From: an uncultured Lachnospiraceae bacterium
Lineage (GTDB): Bacteria; Bacillota; Clostridia; Lachnospirales; Lachnospiraceae
Length of the DNA: 64,000 nt
Direction: 5' to 3'
Assembly: GCA_902788035.1 (NCBI GenBank)
Contig: CADAIL010000022.1
Coordinates: 1-64,000 of the forward strand
The notes under the pieces were generated by a model. The model made no database searches and was not told the DNA's origin. It saw only the letters and a program-made list of their open reading frames with translations. The position numbers were made by a program, and so were the translations under genes. Shown here in pieces: positions 48,393 to 58,933 of this stretch. The first letter of the stretch is position 1; the number at the start of each line of letters is the position of its first letter.

Positions 48393-49367
48393 TCAGCGAC
48401 CGAACTCTTTTCTGTAGGCTTCGACCTCTTCGACCGTCGGCATAACGCAGAGCGCGCCCTTCTTTGTGGTGACCAGGGAAGCTGCGGCATTTGCAAATGT
48501 AAGAAGTTCATGCAGCTGCTCCTCATTCATCTCGAGACCATATTTCAGGACATGGTGCAGAGCGGAAGCGCAGAATGTGTCGCCGGCGCCTGTCGTCTCG
48601 ACAGTGTTCGGATTCAGGAAACCTGCCTCGTAGGCTTCGACGCCGTTGCAGTATGCCTTGGAGCCGTCAGGACCGTATGTCGCAAATACAAGCGGGATCT
48701 TGTACTCGTCGATGATCATCTTGATGCCCTTGTCAAGATCTTCCTCGCCGGTCATGAAGGTGATTTCATTGTCGGAGATCTTAAGGACGTCACACTGGGA
48801 CAGACCGTAAGCGATCTTCTCTTTTGCCTTCTCCTCGGAGCTCCAGAGAGGCGGACGAAGGTTCGGGTCGAAGGAAATGATCGCGCCGTTCTCTTTGGCA
48901 ATCTTAATAGCCTCGACCGTAGCGGCCTCAACGCCCTCATGGGTCATGGAAAGAGTTCCGAAGTGGAAGATCTTTGCGTCAGCAATGTAATCCTTATTAG
49001 CAATGACCTCATCCTTTGTCAGCATGATATCTGCGCCGGGGTTGCGGTAGAAGGAGAAGTCTCTGTCGCCGTTCGGCAGCTTCTCGACAAATGCGAGTGT
49101 CGTGTGAACTTCCTCATCCATCATGAGCGCGCCCATGTCGATACCCTGATCAACAGTTCTGGCTTTCAGCATTCTTCCGAACATATCGTCGCCGACCTTG
49201 CCGATGAAGGCAACCTTGCGGCCGGCCTTGTTCAGCATGGCCAGAACGTTGCACGGCGCTCCGCCCGGGTTTACTTCGAGGAGTTTGTTGCCCTGCTCAG
49301 AGATTCCGCTCTCTGTAAAGTCGATCAGGAGCTCGCCGAGTGCTGTAACATCATACTTTTTGCTCAT
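48393..49367 (-). CDS. PfkB-family sugar kinase, fructokinase-like
   Basis: The start is at MSKKYDVTALGELLIDFTES (AAGGTGGG upstream). The 324-residue protein has the PfkB signatures (NPGGAPCNVLAMLNKAG near the start and TTGAGDTFCASALHHVL with the catalytic Asp near the end). It phosphorylates a sugar, most likely fructose, in the cytosol. No sugar transporter or regulator lies beside it. An extended -10 (TGCTATAAT, with TATAAT at 49464-49459) lies about 90 bases upstream. Confidence 0.92.
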   Translation of the reverse strand: MSKKYDVTALGELLIDFTESGISEQGNKLLEVNPGGAPCNVLAMLNKAGRKVAFIGKVGDDMFGRMLKARTVDQGIDMGALMMDEEVHTTLAFVEKLPNGDRDFSFYRNPGADIMLTKDEVIANKDYIADAKIFHFGTLSMTHEGVEAATVEAIKIAKENGAIISFDPNLRPPLWSSEEKAKEKIAYGLSQCDVLKISDNEITFMTGEEDLDKGIKMIIDEYKIPLVFATYGPDGSKAYCNGVEAYEAGFLNPNTVETTGAGDTFCASALHHVLKYGLEMNEEQLHELLTFANAAASLVTTKKGALCVMPTVEEVEAYRKEFGR

Positions 49368-49458
49368 CTTGAATCCCACCTTTTCTTAATTTTATTATTT
49401 TGTGTGCCGTGCCCCCGCTTGGTGCGCCGCACGAATGTGTGACCGATAATCATCTGTT

Positions 49459-49467
49459 ATTATAGCA
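49459..49467 (-). promoter_or_regulatory. Extended -10 promoter of sugar kinase gene
   Basis: TGCTATAAT on the minus strand is an extended -10 without a good -35, about 95 bases before the start codon. Confidence 0.45.
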
Positions 49468-49636
49468 TTACACTGCACATTTTATCTATAAATCAGACAA
49501 AAAAACCGGAGATAAACCGAAAGATTTATGAGGTTTGACAGTTTTTTGCGCTCATTTTGTGCATTATTTCAAAAAGATTCCCGAGTGTTTCATTTTTCCA
49601 TCTTTGCTTTTGCCCATAAGGTACAGATAGGGTAAC

Positions 49637-49705
49637 AGTTCAGACGGGCTGTTCTTATGATGTTTGCTGCCGATACATGAACTTCGAGGCAGCCCGTCCG
49701 AACTG
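49637..49705. repeat. Intergenic stem-loop repeat (GTTCAGACGGGCTG family)
   Basis: AGTTCAGACGGGCTG (about 49638-49652) pairs in 14 of 15 positions with CAGCCCGTCCGAACT (about 49690-49704). Similar arms occur at 32,042-32,062, 37,876 and 38,219. The gap 49380-49862 otherwise holds only the two promoters on either side. Confidence 0.55.
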
Positions 49706-49746
49706 CTGTCGGCGAACAGAAATTCTGCCTTCACATTCCGTGCCGC

Positions 49747-49775
49747 TTGCCGCTGCCTGCATCAGATGCTATACT
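49747..49775 (+). promoter_or_regulatory. Promoter of SNF2 gene
   Basis: TTGCCG (49747-49752) and TATACT (49770-49775) are 17 bases apart, and TGC before TATACT makes an extended -10. Confidence 0.5.
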
Positions 49776-49862
49776 GACAATCATACCCGTGTCCCATCCG
49801 GAGATAATGTGAAACCGGGACGCCATTCCACATGAGACAAGTATCGTACGAGGATATAATAA

Positions 49863-52800
49863 ATGAAAGAAACGCACGGCAACTGGACCGCACTCTTTTC
49901 AAAGACAATTCTGCAGAGAGGCAAAGCCTATTTTCAGAGCGGAAAAACCAAAAAGCTCATCGAAGAGCCGAACGGCTACAGCCTGACGGTCAGAGGCTCC
50001 CGAAACTATACTGTCCATATCGGAACTGACTGGTGCGGCGATGTAGAGTCGTTCTCCTGCACCTGTCCCTACGCTGCAGGAGGAGAGTATTGCAAGCATA
50101 TGGCGGCCGCCCTCTATTACCTCGAGAACTATTACGGGGAACCTTTCTGGATTTCCGATAACAATGACGCCAAAGCCGCTTCCTCCTCAGGAAAGACTGA
50201 AAATGGCGGGAATCGGGAAAGCTCTCTTCCACCGCTCTATGCTCAAAGCAGCGCAGAGCCGAAAGCATCCGGCGGAGCAAAAACGAGCGCATCCGAAAAT
50301 ACCGGGACAGCTGCGTCAAAAAACACGGGCGGATCCGCCCGGTCAGGGTCTTCAGCGGGCGCGGATTATTTTTCAGATATAGCAAAGCTCCAGAAAAACG
50401 AGCTGGCGGTCCGGCAGTCGGAAACTCCGGCCTCTCCCTTTGTGCCCTCAGATTACCGCTATTTCGACAATCCCGATTATCTCTCTGATATCAAGTCACG
50501 GGAATCCGACAGAAAAAAGGCCCGCGCTCTGGTCAGGAAGAAAGACCGGGATGACATCAACGTGCGATTCATGTACCGGGAAGGTACCGGTCAGGAAGAT
50601 ATGGTCGGCGACGCCTACTGGACGACTCCGTCTGATTATTATTACGAAGACAACACGGTCCACCTGACCTTTAACCGCCAGCACATTCTCTCCTCTTCCT
50701 GCTCCGGATGGCGCTGCAGGAACGCGCGCTACTACGGTTCGGATGACTACGCGTGCGAGCATCAGATTGCGGCCGTCTATCTGCTGCAGGAATATCTGAA
50801 GACCAACAATCCGGGCGACTCCACCAATTTGTCCGGCATACGTTTTCTTTCCGGCATAGCAGGCGATATAAAGGCCGAGACAGCCGACGTTGTCCCGACA
50901 CTGACGATCACCCCCTACCTGACGCGGGACGAGAGCGGCATTTTCGCCTGCTTCCGCGTCGGCGCCGGCAAACTGTATAAGATAAAAAATCTTCCGGAAT
51001 TTTCCAAAACGGTCGCCTCCGGCGGACAGATGCGGTTCGGCACAAAGACCGATCTCACTCTGGGGAAAGAGTACATAAAGCCCGAGTCAGTCAAGTGGAT
51101 GTCCTTCATCGACGATTATCTCGCCAGTGAAAAAATACAGCTCGATCAGTTCACCGCAAGGCTCAGATACAATAATTACTATTCCTACAACATCCCGGGA
51201 ACCAAGGACCGCATTGATCTGACCGGTCAGACTCTCGACGACTTTTTCGATACAGCTGTCGGCGAGACGATTGAATACACGGATAAGACAGCCATTGAAA
51301 AGTCAAAACGCAGTATCGCCTTCCGGATGCGCGATCTGCCGGTCACGCTGAAGGTCAGCGCAAGCCGCGGCCCCGGCGGCATCGTCGACGGCATCCTTAT
51401 GACCGGCGATCTGCCGGAAATCATAAAAGGTATAAATCGGCGCTACTATGTCACGGCCGACGCTCTGAACTGCATTCCCGAGGAGCGCTCCGCCGCCCTC
51501 AAGGCGATTCTGGACGCGGAACACGGGGGCTACGTGCGGATCATGATCGGGCGGCATCATTTGTCCGATTTCTATCACAAAGTGCTGCCTGCCCTCCGCG
51601 AGATCGTCCATATTGAAAGTTCCCAGAATGACGAGGATCTCATTCGGACGGTCCTGCCTCCGGAACCGGAATTCATCACGTATCTGGACGTTGATTCCGG
51701 CAATCTGGTCGGCCGATGCGACGTTTACTACGACAGCACCGGCTACGCGCCGACAGATATTTTTAATGACAAGCCCATCGAATCGTTCCGCAGTTATAAG
51801 GCGGAAAGCGATATGTTGCAGCTGCTGCTTCAGTATCTTCCCCACTATGATCCGTCTTACCGCATTTTCTTTGCGGCAAAAGACGCCGAGCTCACATTCG
51901 ACCTGCTCGACCGGGGCATCCCCGAAATCATGGCAAAAAGTGAAGTCCGCATGACGGACCGTTTCAAAGCGCTGAAGATCCGGAACCGCTCAAAATTCGA
52001 CATCGGTCTCTCCGTGGAGAGCAACCTGCTCGATATCTCCGTCACATCGAGCGATCTCTCCCCGGAAGAGCTCCTCGATATCCTGTACAGTTATAAAAAG
52101 AAGAAAAAATTCATCACATTAAAGAACGGCGATTTCTTCAAGATCGACGACAACGAGACGATTGCACGGCTTGCGGAGATGATGGACGCGCTTCATGTCT
52201 CCGCGAAAGAGTTCGTCACAGGGAAAATGCATATCCCGGCCTACCGCGCCCTCTATCTCGACAAGATGATGGAGTTTTCGCAGGATATCTACGCGACAAG
52301 AGACAACCGGTTCAAATCGCTGATCAAGGAATTCAAGACCATTGAGGACGCGGACTTCGAAGTGCCGAAAACACTGAAGAGCACGCTCCGAAAGTATCAG
52401 AGCGTCGGCTACCGCTGGCTGCGGACGCTGGACGCCCACAGCTTCGGCGGTATACTGGCGGATGACATGGGCCTCGGAAAAACGCTGCAGGTCATCACGG
52501 TCATGCTCGCGGTGAAGAATGAGGCCCCGGAAAATCCAAGGCCGTCTCTCATCGTGACGCCTGCTTCGCTGGTGTATAACTGGAGGGAGGAGCTGGCTGC
52601 ATTTGCACCTTCTCTCACAGTCAGTCTTGTCGCGGGGACGGCAAGAGAACGCGCGCGCATGATTGCCTCCTGGCGGGAGAGCGACGTCCTCGTCACCTCC
52701 TACGATCTCTTAAAGCGCGACATCGCGGAGTACGAAGGAAAGCAGTTCCGCTTCCTCGTCGCTGACGAAGCCCAGTACATTAAGAACCGGACCACCGCAG

Positions 52801-53777
52801 CCGCCAGGTCCCTGAAGCTCGTCGCCGCGGACACCCGCTTCGCGCTGACCGGAACTCCGATCGAGAACCGGCTGGGCGAACTCTGGTCCATCTTCGACTA
52901 CCTGATGCCGGGCCTTCTCTATTCCTACGAAGAGTTCCAGAGCGGATTCGAGGCTCCGATCGTGAAATCAGAAGATGAAGAGGTCCGCGAGCAGCTCCGC
53001 AAAATGGTGACCCCGTTTATCCTTCGCAGAAAAAAGGCAGACGTCTTAAAGGATCTGCCGGATAAATTGGAGGAGGTCCGCTACGCCCATATGGAGAGCA
53101 AGCAGCAAAAGCTCTACGACGGTCAGGTCGTGCGCATGCGCAAAAAGCTGCAGAGCTCGAGCGAGACGGACTTCCGCAAGGGAAAGATCGAGATTCTGGC
53201 CGAACTCACCCACATCCGTCAGATCTGCTGCGACCCGTCCCTCATGTTCGAGGACTATGACGGCAAGTCTGCCAAGAAAGAGCTGTGCCTCGAACTCATC
53301 GATTCTCTGATCGATGGCGACCACAGAGCCCTGATCTTCTCCCAGTTCACAAGTATGCTGGAAAAGCTTGAGGCGGATCTCAGAAAGAGGGGAATCGAAT
53401 ACTTTAAGATTACAGGCGCAACGCCCAAGGCGAAGCGAATGGAGCTTGTCAAGGCCTTCAACGAGGGTACCGTGCCCCTCTTCCTGATCTCGCTGAAAGC
53501 CGGAGGCACCGGTCTCAATCTCACCGGGGCGGACGTGGTCATCCACTACGATCCGTGGTGGAACACGGCGGTTCAGGATCAGGCTACCGACAGAGCTCAC
53601 AGAATCGGTCAGACAAAGGTCGTCAATGTCTACAAGCTGATCGTCAAGGGCACGATTGAGGAAAAAATCGTGGAGATGCAGCAGAGCAAGCAGAAGCTTG
53701 CGGATGACATCCTCTCCGGCGAGGGCGTCGCCTCCGCTGCGCTGAGCCGCGAGGATCTGCTGGAGCTTCTTGCGTAG
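49863..53777 (+). CDS. SWIM-domain SNF2-family helicase
   Basis: The 1304-residue protein starts after GAGGATATAATAA. It has an N-terminal SWIM zinc finger (FSCTCPYAAGGEYCKH, about 60-80), a second SWIM-like CxxxxxC...CxH group near 280-300, a long middle region, and a SNF2 ATPase core: DDMGLGKT near 867, ADEAQYIKN near 967, TGTPIENRL, and the C-terminal helicase lobe with LISLKAGGTGLNLTGAD and DRAHRIGQT. Such enzymes move along double-stranded DNA and remodel protein-DNA complexes; the bacterial role is unclear, possibly transcription recycling or defence. It is a single-gene unit with no restriction or defence genes beside it. Confidence 0.93.
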   Translation: MKETHGNWTALFSKTILQRGKAYFQSGKTKKLIEEPNGYSLTVRGSRNYTVHIGTDWCGDVESFSCTCPYAAGGEYCKHMAAALYYLENYYGEPFWISDNNDAKAASSSGKTENGGNRESSLPPLYAQSSAEPKASGGAKTSASENTGTAASKNTGGSARSGSSAGADYFSDIAKLQKNELAVRQSETPASPFVPSDYRYFDNPDYLSDIKSRESDRKKARALVRKKDRDDINVRFMYREGTGQEDMVGDAYWTTPSDYYYEDNTVHLTFNRQHILSSSCSGWRCRNARYYGSDDYACEHQIAAVYLLQEYLKTNNPGDSTNLSGIRFLSGIAGDIKAETADVVPTLTITPYLTRDESGIFACFRVGAGKLYKIKNLPEFSKTVASGGQMRFGTKTDLTLGKEYIKPESVKWMSFIDDYLASEKIQLDQFTARLRYNNYYSYNIPGTKDRIDLTGQTLDDFFDTAVGETIEYTDKTAIEKSKRSIAFRMRDLPVTLKVSASRGPGGIVDGILMTGDLPEIIKGINRRYYVTADALNCIPEERSAALKAILDAEHGGYVRIMIGRHHLSDFYHKVLPALREIVHIESSQNDEDLIRTVLPPEPEFITYLDVDSGNLVGRCDVYYDSTGYAPTDIFNDKPIESFRSYKAESDMLQLLLQYLPHYDPSYRIFFAAKDAELTFDLLDRGIPEIMAKSEVRMTDRFKALKIRNRSKFDIGLSVESNLLDISVTSSDLSPEELLDILYSYKKKKKFITLKNGDFFKIDDNETIARLAEMMDALHVSAKEFVTGKMHIPAYRALYLDKMMEFSQDIYATRDNRFKSLIKEFKTIEDADFEVPKTLKSTLRKYQSVGYRWLRTLDAHSFGGILADDMGLGKTLQVITVMLAVKNEAPENPRPSLIVTPASLVYNWREELAAFAPSLTVSLVAGTARERARMIASWRESDVLVTSYDLLKRDIAEYEGKQFRFLVADEAQYIKNRTTAAARSLKLVAADTRFALTGTPIENRLGELWSIFDYLMPGLLYSYEEFQSGFEAPIVKSEDEEVREQLRKMVTPFILRRKKADVLKDLPDKLEEVRYAHMESKQQKLYDGQVVRMRKKLQSSSETDFRKGKIEILAELTHIRQICCDPSLMFEDYDGKSAKKELCLELIDSLIDGDHRALIFSQFTSMLEKLEADLRKRGIEYFKITGATPKAKRMELVKAFNEGTVPLFLISLKAGGTGLNLTGADVVIHYDPWWNTAVQDQATDRAHRIGQTKVVNVYKLIVKGTIEEKIVEMQQSKQKLADDILSGEGVASAALSREDLLELLA

Positions 53778-53951
53778 AGCGGCTCCTGGCCCGATGAAAC
53801 TCACGAAGACCAAAGGCAGCATTCTCTCCTCAGAAGCAAGATTTTGCTGCCGCTGCCTTCGAGTCTGCACACGTGACAGTATGAGAAACACTTTTTTGCT
53901 TTTGTACTGCCATTTTATGAGGTCTTGGCAGTAGGGAATCATAAAAGCAAG

Positions 53952-53991
53952 TTTTGGACTGTCGCCCAAAATCCTGGCCGACAGTCCAAAA
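53952..53991. repeat. 13-bp inverted repeat between convergent genes
   Basis: TTTTGGACTGTCG (53952-53964) and CGACAGTCCAAAA (53979-53991) are perfect complements. No U-tract follows on either strand, but the position between two convergent stops suggests transcript-end function. Confidence 0.5.
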
Positions 53992-54050
53992 ATAAAATTT
54001 CCTATATCCTACTGTAGGTGCGGGTCGCAAAGACGTATCTCACCGCGTTA

Positions 54051-56060
54051 TTAACGCTTCTTGTGCACCGCATTCCTGCCCGAGCCCGGTCTGCCGGGCT
54101 TGTTCTTTTCGGCATGCGCACTATTCCCCGGTCTCCCGCCCTTTGCTTTTCCAAAATCATGCATCCCGCCCGAAGACGCCTTCTTTTCATCTCCAGGTTT
54201 CCTGCCTGAAGACACCTTTCTTTCACCTCCGTGCTTCCTTCCGTCTCCGCCCCGCTCCTTCATCTTCCTCGGCCGTATCAGGCACTCCGGTCCAAACCCG
54301 ATGAGGTCTGTTCTCCCCTCCCGAAGCAGAGCCTCCTTCACGAGCTCATAATTGTCCGGATCGTAATACTGGGTCAGGGCTCTCTGGAGGGCCTTCTCAT
54401 GCGGATTTTTCACCACAAAGAACGGCTCCATGGTCAGCGGATTCAGCCCCGTGTGATACATGCACGTCGACACCGTGCCGGGCGTAGGATAGAAATCCTG
54501 CACCTGATCCGGCCTCACATGCTTTTTATGCAAATACTCGGCCAGCACAATCGCGTCCTTCAGCGTACTGCCCGGGTGGGACGACATGAGGTAGGGCACG
54601 AGATACTGCTCACGGCCTGTACGTTCATTGATTTTTTCGTATGTGCGGACAAATTCCTCATAGACCTTATTCTCCGGCTTGCCCATGAGCGCGAGCACAT
54701 TCGGAGACACGTGCTCGGGTGCCACGCGGAGCTGCCCGGAGATATGATGCTCGCAGATCTCGCGCATAAACGTCTTATCCGGGTCGAGCATCACATAGTC
54801 AAAGCGGATACCGGATCTGACAAACACTTTCTTCACCTTCGGCAGCTTTCGCACAGTCCGCAGAATGTCAAGGTATTCTTTATGATCCGCGATCAGATTC
54901 GGACACGGTTTGGGGGTGAGGCACTGTCTGTGTTTGCAGGCACCGACTTTCAGCTGCTTTTTGCAGGCTGGCGCTCTGAAATTGGCAGTCGGACCGCCGA
55001 TGTCGTGGATGTAGCCTTTGAATTCGGGGTCGTTAGTCATTTGCACGGCCTCCTCGACGATCGAAGCCTTGCTTCGCGCCTGCATGATCCGCCCCTGATG
55101 AAAAGTGAGGGCGCAGAAATTACAGCCGCCGTAGCATCCGCGGTTGGCCGAAATACTGAACTTGATTTCCTTGATGGCGGGGATGCCGCCTGCATTTTCA
55201 TACATCGGATGGTAGGTCCGCATGTAGGGCAGCGCGTAGACGTCGTCCATCTCCAGCATCGAAAGCGGCTTCGCGGGCGTATTCTGGACAACATACAGGG
55301 CACCGTCGTAGACCTCATAGAGGACTTTGGCCTGGAACGGGTCCGTATTCTGATACTGGATCCTAAAGCTCTCCGCGTACGCGCGCCGGTCACTTTTTAC
55401 CTGCTCATAATCAGGCAGGCGTATCGCGTCGTAGATCCGTTCCGGGTCGCGGGTCTTATAGACAGTCCCCGGGATGAAGGTGATGTCACTGATACTAAGA
55501 CCCGAGGCGAGCGCGTCCGCGATCTCGACGATGCTGTGCTCTCCCATACCGTAGGAAATAAGGTCTGCTCCGGAATCGAGCAGAATCGACCTGCGGACCG
55601 AATCCGACCAATAATCGTAGTGGGCAAGGCGACGAAGAGATGCCTCCAGGCCTCCGAGGATGATCGGTGTCTTCTTGTATACCTTTCGGATGAGGTTGCC
55701 GTACACGATGACCGCGCGATCAGGCCGCTTTCCCATGACTCCGCCGGGTGTGAACGCGTCCGTCTTCCGGCGCTTTTTGGCCACCGTGTAATGGTTCACC
55801 ATGGAATCCATGTTGCCGGATGAGACAAGAAAGGCGTACTTCGGCTCGCCGAATTCCATAATACTCTCAGGATTTCTGAAATCCGGCTGCGCGATAAAGC
55901 CCACAGAATAACCGTGGGCTTCAAGAATACGCGTAATTATGGCAGGACCAAAAGACGGGTGATCGACGTAGGCGTCGCCCGAGACATAGACAAAATCCAT
56001 TTGCTTAAGCCCCATCTCCTCCATTTCAAGGCGGGAGACGGGGAGAAATCCCTGTGCCAT
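54051..56060 (-). CDS. YgiQ-family radical SAM protein
   Basis: The 669-residue protein has the N-terminal YgiQ domain (MDFVYVSGDAYVDHPSFGPA), a radical SAM cluster motif CYGGCNFCALTF near residue 310, and the conserved LVPYLMSSHPGST and DQVQDFYPTPGT. YgiQ proteins are widespread radical SAM enzymes of unknown reaction. About 75 C-terminal residues are very basic and Gly/Lys/Arg-rich, possibly binding nucleic acid; this is common in the family. The ribosome site is AAGGAG. Confidence 0.93.
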   Translation of the reverse strand: MAQGFLPVSRLEMEEMGLKQMDFVYVSGDAYVDHPSFGPAIITRILEAHGYSVGFIAQPDFRNPESIMEFGEPKYAFLVSSGNMDSMVNHYTVAKKRRKTDAFTPGGVMGKRPDRAVIVYGNLIRKVYKKTPIILGGLEASLRRLAHYDYWSDSVRRSILLDSGADLISYGMGEHSIVEIADALASGLSISDITFIPGTVYKTRDPERIYDAIRLPDYEQVKSDRRAYAESFRIQYQNTDPFQAKVLYEVYDGALYVVQNTPAKPLSMLEMDDVYALPYMRTYHPMYENAGGIPAIKEIKFSISANRGCYGGCNFCALTFHQGRIMQARSKASIVEEAVQMTNDPEFKGYIHDIGGPTANFRAPACKKQLKVGACKHRQCLTPKPCPNLIADHKEYLDILRTVRKLPKVKKVFVRSGIRFDYVMLDPDKTFMREICEHHISGQLRVAPEHVSPNVLALMGKPENKVYEEFVRTYEKINERTGREQYLVPYLMSSHPGSTLKDAIVLAEYLHKKHVRPDQVQDFYPTPGTVSTCMYHTGLNPLTMEPFFVVKNPHEKALQRALTQYYDPDNYELVKEALLREGRTDLIGFGPECLIRPRKMKERGGDGRKHGGERKVSSGRKPGDEKKASSGGMHDFGKAKGGRPGNSAHAEKNKPGRPGSGRNAVHKKR

Positions 56061-56201
56061 AGTTTAACTCCTTCAACTGGCTGCAGATGCCTGCAATCTC
56101 ACTCAATAACGCCGGCATCCATGCACTCTTTGTTTCAGATCATGAGCACCCTTCGCGTGTCAAACATACGCATAACTGCTCTCTTATTCCGCTTAAGCCT
56201 C

Positions 56202-57146
56202 TCAGCAGCGCTTCATAATCTCCGGTTCCGCAGTCCGGCCGGCCCGCTTCGAGATAATATACCGGGGCCGACCCTTGATCTCCTCGTAGATACGGGCCAG
56301 ATAAAACCCGATCATACCCAGGCTCATCATAATAATACTTCCGATAAATCCCTGCATCAGGATTACCGTCGTGAAGCCCCCGAGGGCCACGCCGGCGATT
56401 TTCTGGACAATAGCGATCACGCCAAGGACCAGCGAGACAATAAAAACTATCACGCCGAGTATGGTCACGATCTGCATCGGGGCGGTCGTGAAGGAGGCGA
56501 TATTGCTGACGGCATAGCGCATGAGCCCCCATGTCGTCCACTTACTCTCGCCTGCTGTCCTCTCCTGAACGTCATAGGACACAGTCGTCGTCTTAAATCC
56601 GACCCAGGAAGAGAGGGCACGGAAAAAAGCGTACTTCTCCTTGAGGCTGACAAGTGCATCGATCGCCTTGCGGTCAAGGAGCTTGAAATCAGAGGCATTT
56701 TCCATATCAAAGCCGCTGGCTGAGCTGATCATGCCATAGAACAGCTTCGCTGCAAATGCATGCCGACCGCTCTCTTTCCCCCTGCTGCTCTTCACACCCT
56801 CTATGACTTCGAAGCCCTGTTCCCAGAGCCGGTACATCTCCACGATCTTTTCGGGCGGATGCTGGAGGTCACAGTCGAGGACCACGGCGCAGTCCCCGCG
56901 TGCTTCGGCAAGGCCTGCAGCCACAGCTGCCTCCTTTCCAAAATTGCGAGAAAAACTGATTCCACGGACCTCATCTTTCTCATTTGAAAGATTCATTATT
57001 CCCGCCCATGTTCCGTCCGTCGAACCGTCATCGACGAATAGAATTTCATAGGGAATATCCTCCGCCATGAGGATCTGCGAGATAGCACCTGCCGCTGCGG
57101 CCACCATCTCCTCTTCATTATATGCCGGTAGTATAACTGTCAGCAT
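56202..57146 (-). CDS. Family 2 glycosyltransferase, GtrB/polyprenol-phosphate type
   Basis: The 314-residue protein has a GT2 domain (VILPAYNEEEMVAAA, FVDDGSTDGTW, DCDLQHPPEKIVEM with the DxD-like motif) and two C-terminal membrane segments (about 228-255 and 263-290). It resembles enzymes that transfer sugar from a nucleotide to undecaprenyl phosphate for wall decoration. The partner flippase or second transferase is not seen here. AAGGAG precedes the start. Confidence 0.9.
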   Translation of the reverse strand: MLTVILPAYNEEEMVAAAAGAISQILMAEDIPYEILFVDDGSTDGTWAGIMNLSNEKDEVRGISFSRNFGKEAAVAAGLAEARGDCAVVLDCDLQHPPEKIVEMYRLWEQGFEVIEGVKSSRGKESGRHAFAAKLFYGMISSASGFDMENASDFKLLDRKAIDALVSLKEKYAFFRALSSWVGFKTTTVSYDVQERTAGESKWTTWGLMRYAVSNIASFTTAPMQIVTILGVIVFIVSLVLGVIAIVQKIAGVALGGFTTVILMQGFIGSIIMMSLGMIGFYLARIYEEIKGRPRYIISKRAGRTAEPEIMKRC

Positions 57147-57255
57147 GAAATTCTCCTTCTAATGCCAGCGAGACCGAGCAATCTTATGCCGTGCAGCGTC
57201 CCGCGGCAGCAAAATTTCGACGAGACTTCCTCAGGGTATCGCGGTACGGGAAGTC

Positions 57256-58866
57256 TTAGTTAATGATATATCCCGCCTCATGACTCACCGGATTCTCCGT
57301 CGTATAATCGAATCGTATCAAAGCAGGCCCCTCGCCGAAATCAAATGTCTCCTCCCTGGCCATTCCCCGGCTCCTGTGGAAATGCAGCATCCGGTCGAAG
57401 CGGAGGTATTCCCGGAATATCTTCATTTGCCCTTCCGGCAGATCCAGCCCGCTCACAAAGGTATCAAGCACCTCATACCGCGCTGCAGCCGACGGGCGCT
57501 TTTTATTATATCCTGTTTCGACAAAGAAATCAGCCATCCGGTCAAAAAACGCAAACGCGCCGTCTGCCATGCCGCCGTTCTCCTCAAGGAACCGCAGAGT
57601 TCTTATGAACTGCTGCGAATTATAATACATCTCCAGAACATCACATACCCGGCGCAGGCGATCAAGCTCCTCAAAGGATATCCACTTCGTCGCAAGGACC
57701 TCGTAGGGCGGTCTGACCGAATAGCGAATTCCGTACTCTTCCGCCCTCAGTTCCATCACCGTCCCCTTAAGGACTTTCAGGAATCCAAGTTGCAGCTGGT
57801 CTGCATGCAGTGCGTACACGTCATTGAAGGATTTTGCAAATGAAATAAACCCCTCATACGGCAGCCCTGCAATGAGGTCGACATGAAGATTGATGTTTCC
57901 GGCTTCCCGAAGGGCAAGCACGTTCTTTCGCAGCCTGTCAAAATCCATGGTTCTCTGAATAGCTTCCACTGTCTTCGGATTGGTCGACTGGATCCCGATT
58001 TCCAGCTGGATCAGAGCAGGCCGAAGACCCGCAAGGAGCGCAATCTCTTCCTTTCCGAGAAGGTCCGCTCCTATCTCAAAGTGGAAGTTCGTGACTTTGT
58101 TGTCATGGTCCGCAATATACTGCCAGATCTCCATCGCCCGCTTTCTGTCGCAGTTAAAGGTCCGGTCCACGAACTTGACCTGTGGAACCTTGTGGTCAAT
58201 GAAAAACTGAAGTTCCCGCTTTACGGTCTCCAAGTCACGGAAACGAACCGTCTTATCAATGGACGACAGACAATAAGTGCAGCGGAACGGACAGCCGCGG
58301 CTCGATTCGTAGTAGATAATGCGGTTGTCGAAGTTCCCAAGGTCCGTGTACAGGAAAGGAATCTTGTTCATATCCGAACCAGCCTCCGGGTTGATTGGAT
58401 TATAAACGATACGTCCTCCATCCTTCCATGCGGCACCGGGAAGAGTCCGGACGAACTCCCGGAGCCCATGCTGCTCCAGATCATCCTGTGATACAGCCTC
58501 CATCAGCAGGGCAAACGGCTTCTCCCCCTCCCCGCACATCACAAAATCGCAGGGTCCAAGAAACACTTCAGGACCATAGGATGCCTCGGGACCGCCGGCA
58601 TAAAGGATGACTGTATCACCGAGCAGAGCCCGAATATCAGCAATCAGATCCGTCACGATCTGCGTGTTCCAGATGTAGCAGGAGAAGCCAATGATATCCG
58701 CATGATAAGCAAGGATCCCGGCCAATATGTCCTGATATCGGTCATTGATTGTAAACTCGGCGATCTGCACGACCTCGGCATGACCGGATGACGCACGAAG
58801 ACTGTAGACGGCGGGACAGGAATGTATATATTTGGCGTTGACGGCAACTAAAAGAACTTTTCTCAT
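57256..58866 (-). CDS. B12-binding domain radical SAM protein (DUF4080-type)
   Basis: The 536-residue protein combines an N-terminal cobalamin-binding-like domain (about 1-130; VNAKYIHSCPAVYSLRA, IIGFSCYIWN, YAGGPEASYG) with a radical SAM domain (SRGCPFRCTYCLSS near 190) and a C-terminal DUF4080-like part. The reaction is unknown; relatives methylate or rearrange unreactive carbons. TATAAT lies upstream with a palindromic repeat over the -35, so expression is probably repressor-controlled. Confidence 0.9.
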   Translation of the reverse strand: MRKVLLVAVNAKYIHSCPAVYSLRASSGHAEVVQIAEFTINDRYQDILAGILAYHADIIGFSCYIWNTQIVTDLIADIRALLGDTVILYAGGPEASYGPEVFLGPCDFVMCGEGEKPFALLMEAVSQDDLEQHGLREFVRTLPGAAWKDGGRIVYNPINPEAGSDMNKIPFLYTDLGNFDNRIIYYESSRGCPFRCTYCLSSIDKTVRFRDLETVKRELQFFIDHKVPQVKFVDRTFNCDRKRAMEIWQYIADHDNKVTNFHFEIGADLLGKEEIALLAGLRPALIQLEIGIQSTNPKTVEAIQRTMDFDRLRKNVLALREAGNINLHVDLIAGLPYEGFISFAKSFNDVYALHADQLQLGFLKVLKGTVMELRAEEYGIRYSVRPPYEVLATKWISFEELDRLRRVCDVLEMYYNSQQFIRTLRFLEENGGMADGAFAFFDRMADFFVETGYNKKRPSAAARYEVLDTFVSGLDLPEGQMKIFREYLRFDRMLHFHRSRGMAREETFDFGEGPALIRFDYTTENPVSHEAGYIIN

Positions 58867-58933
58867 AAACTACACTCCATAAATATTCCGGTCTATCCTG
58901 CATTTCGTTAATAACCGCTCATTAATTGACTTC

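Noticed and set aside
54231..55823. 530-codon plus-strand open frame opposite the YgiQ gene
   Set aside because: It is a shadow of the radical SAM gene, whose cluster motif and family pattern are clear on the other strand.
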